From contig JAGVJQ010000034.1 in NCBI GenBank assembly GCA_020051015.1, positions 1-52,522 of the forward strand: 52,522 nucleotides of DNA, given 5' to 3'. The DNA comes from Gammaproteobacteria bacterium. GTDB lineage: Bacteria > Pseudomonadota > Gammaproteobacteria > UBA1113. Below are positions 52,472 through 52,522 of this stretch, piece after piece. The translations under genes and the position numbers were made by a program. The notes beneath the pieces are model-generated. The model made no database searches and was not told the DNA's origin. It saw only the letters and a program-made list of their open reading frames with translations. Numbering within the stretch: position 1 is the first letter of the stretch; each line of letters opens with the position of its first letter.

Positions 52472-52522
52472 TATTAGATATAAGCGTGTCGAATTCCAAA
52501 ACATTAGTGATATTTATAGAGG

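Noticed and set aside
1-52522. CRISPR arrays, tRNA or rRNA genes, and transposase genes
   Set aside because: I saw no regularly spaced repeats, no cloverleaf-like sequence in the gaps and no transposase ORF.

Overview
The window is AT-rich bacterial chromosome of gammaproteobacterial type. The gap-pgk-pyk and tkt sugar-phosphate genes, the plant-like type of malate dehydrogenase, a two-subunit glycyl-tRNA synthetase and a Bat aerotolerance operon all fit the order Legionellales. Three long unrecognised proteins carry clusters like eukaryotic nuclear localisation signals and disordered Ser/Thr/acidic tails. That suggests a host-associated, possibly intranuclear bacterium of the Berkiella kind. 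The taxonomic placement is inference from gene content, not a sequence search.

Layout. 1-2217 (+): a large effector-like ORF cut by the window edge, then a small unknown gene. 2271-7766 (-): gap, pgk, pyk, a lytic transglycosylase lipoprotein and a secreted choloylglycine-hydrolase-family enzyme. A REP-like double hairpin lies between gap and pgk. 8026-10618 (+): two tandem paralogous effector-like genes. 10644-14603 (-): secreted esterase, tkt, mdh. 14844-16498 (+): mtnB-like aldolase/dehydratase and mtnA. 16495-21273 (-): diguanylate cyclase, FAD monooxygenase, psuG and psuK. 21443-22378 (+): EamA transporter. 22345-29806 (-): ahcY, rsmE, a toxin-antitoxin pair, a PAS-LuxR regulator, then a tight five-gene operon. 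That operon encodes a radical SAM enzyme, a FkbM methyltransferase fused to an aminotransferase-like remnant, DUF5662, a 2H phosphoesterase and a possible DisA_N-like protein. A 26-bp perfect palindrome lies between the regulator and the operon. 29972-30557 (+): a BrnT-type toxin and CopG-type antitoxin. 31026-32342 (+): MTA/SAH deaminase. 32491-36842 (-): DUF523, metK, a Sel1-repeat protein and a GAF histidine kinase. 36939-44637 (-): moxR, DUF58, DUF4381, batA, batB, TPR protein, batD and a VOC protein. 44750-47094: TfoX_N protein (-), DHA2-type MFS transporter (+) and M15 peptidase (+). 47121-48407 (+): triple-rhodanese protein. 48439-49350: a DUF559 endonuclease-like gene between long inverted repeats, followed by a nested palindromic element. 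49497-52471 (+): glyQ and glyS.

How the genes work together. Lower glycolysis and the pentose phosphate pathway are grouped near mdh. SAM metabolism is spread over the window: metK makes SAM, ahcY recycles SAH, and the deaminase, mtnA and mtnB-like enzyme handle methylthioadenosine. psuK and psuG degrade pseudouridine. The Bat operon is a complete envelope/stress module. The strongest candidates for undescribed biology are the radical SAM/FkbM-fusion operon with its own regulator and palindrome, and the nuclear-signal-bearing effector family.
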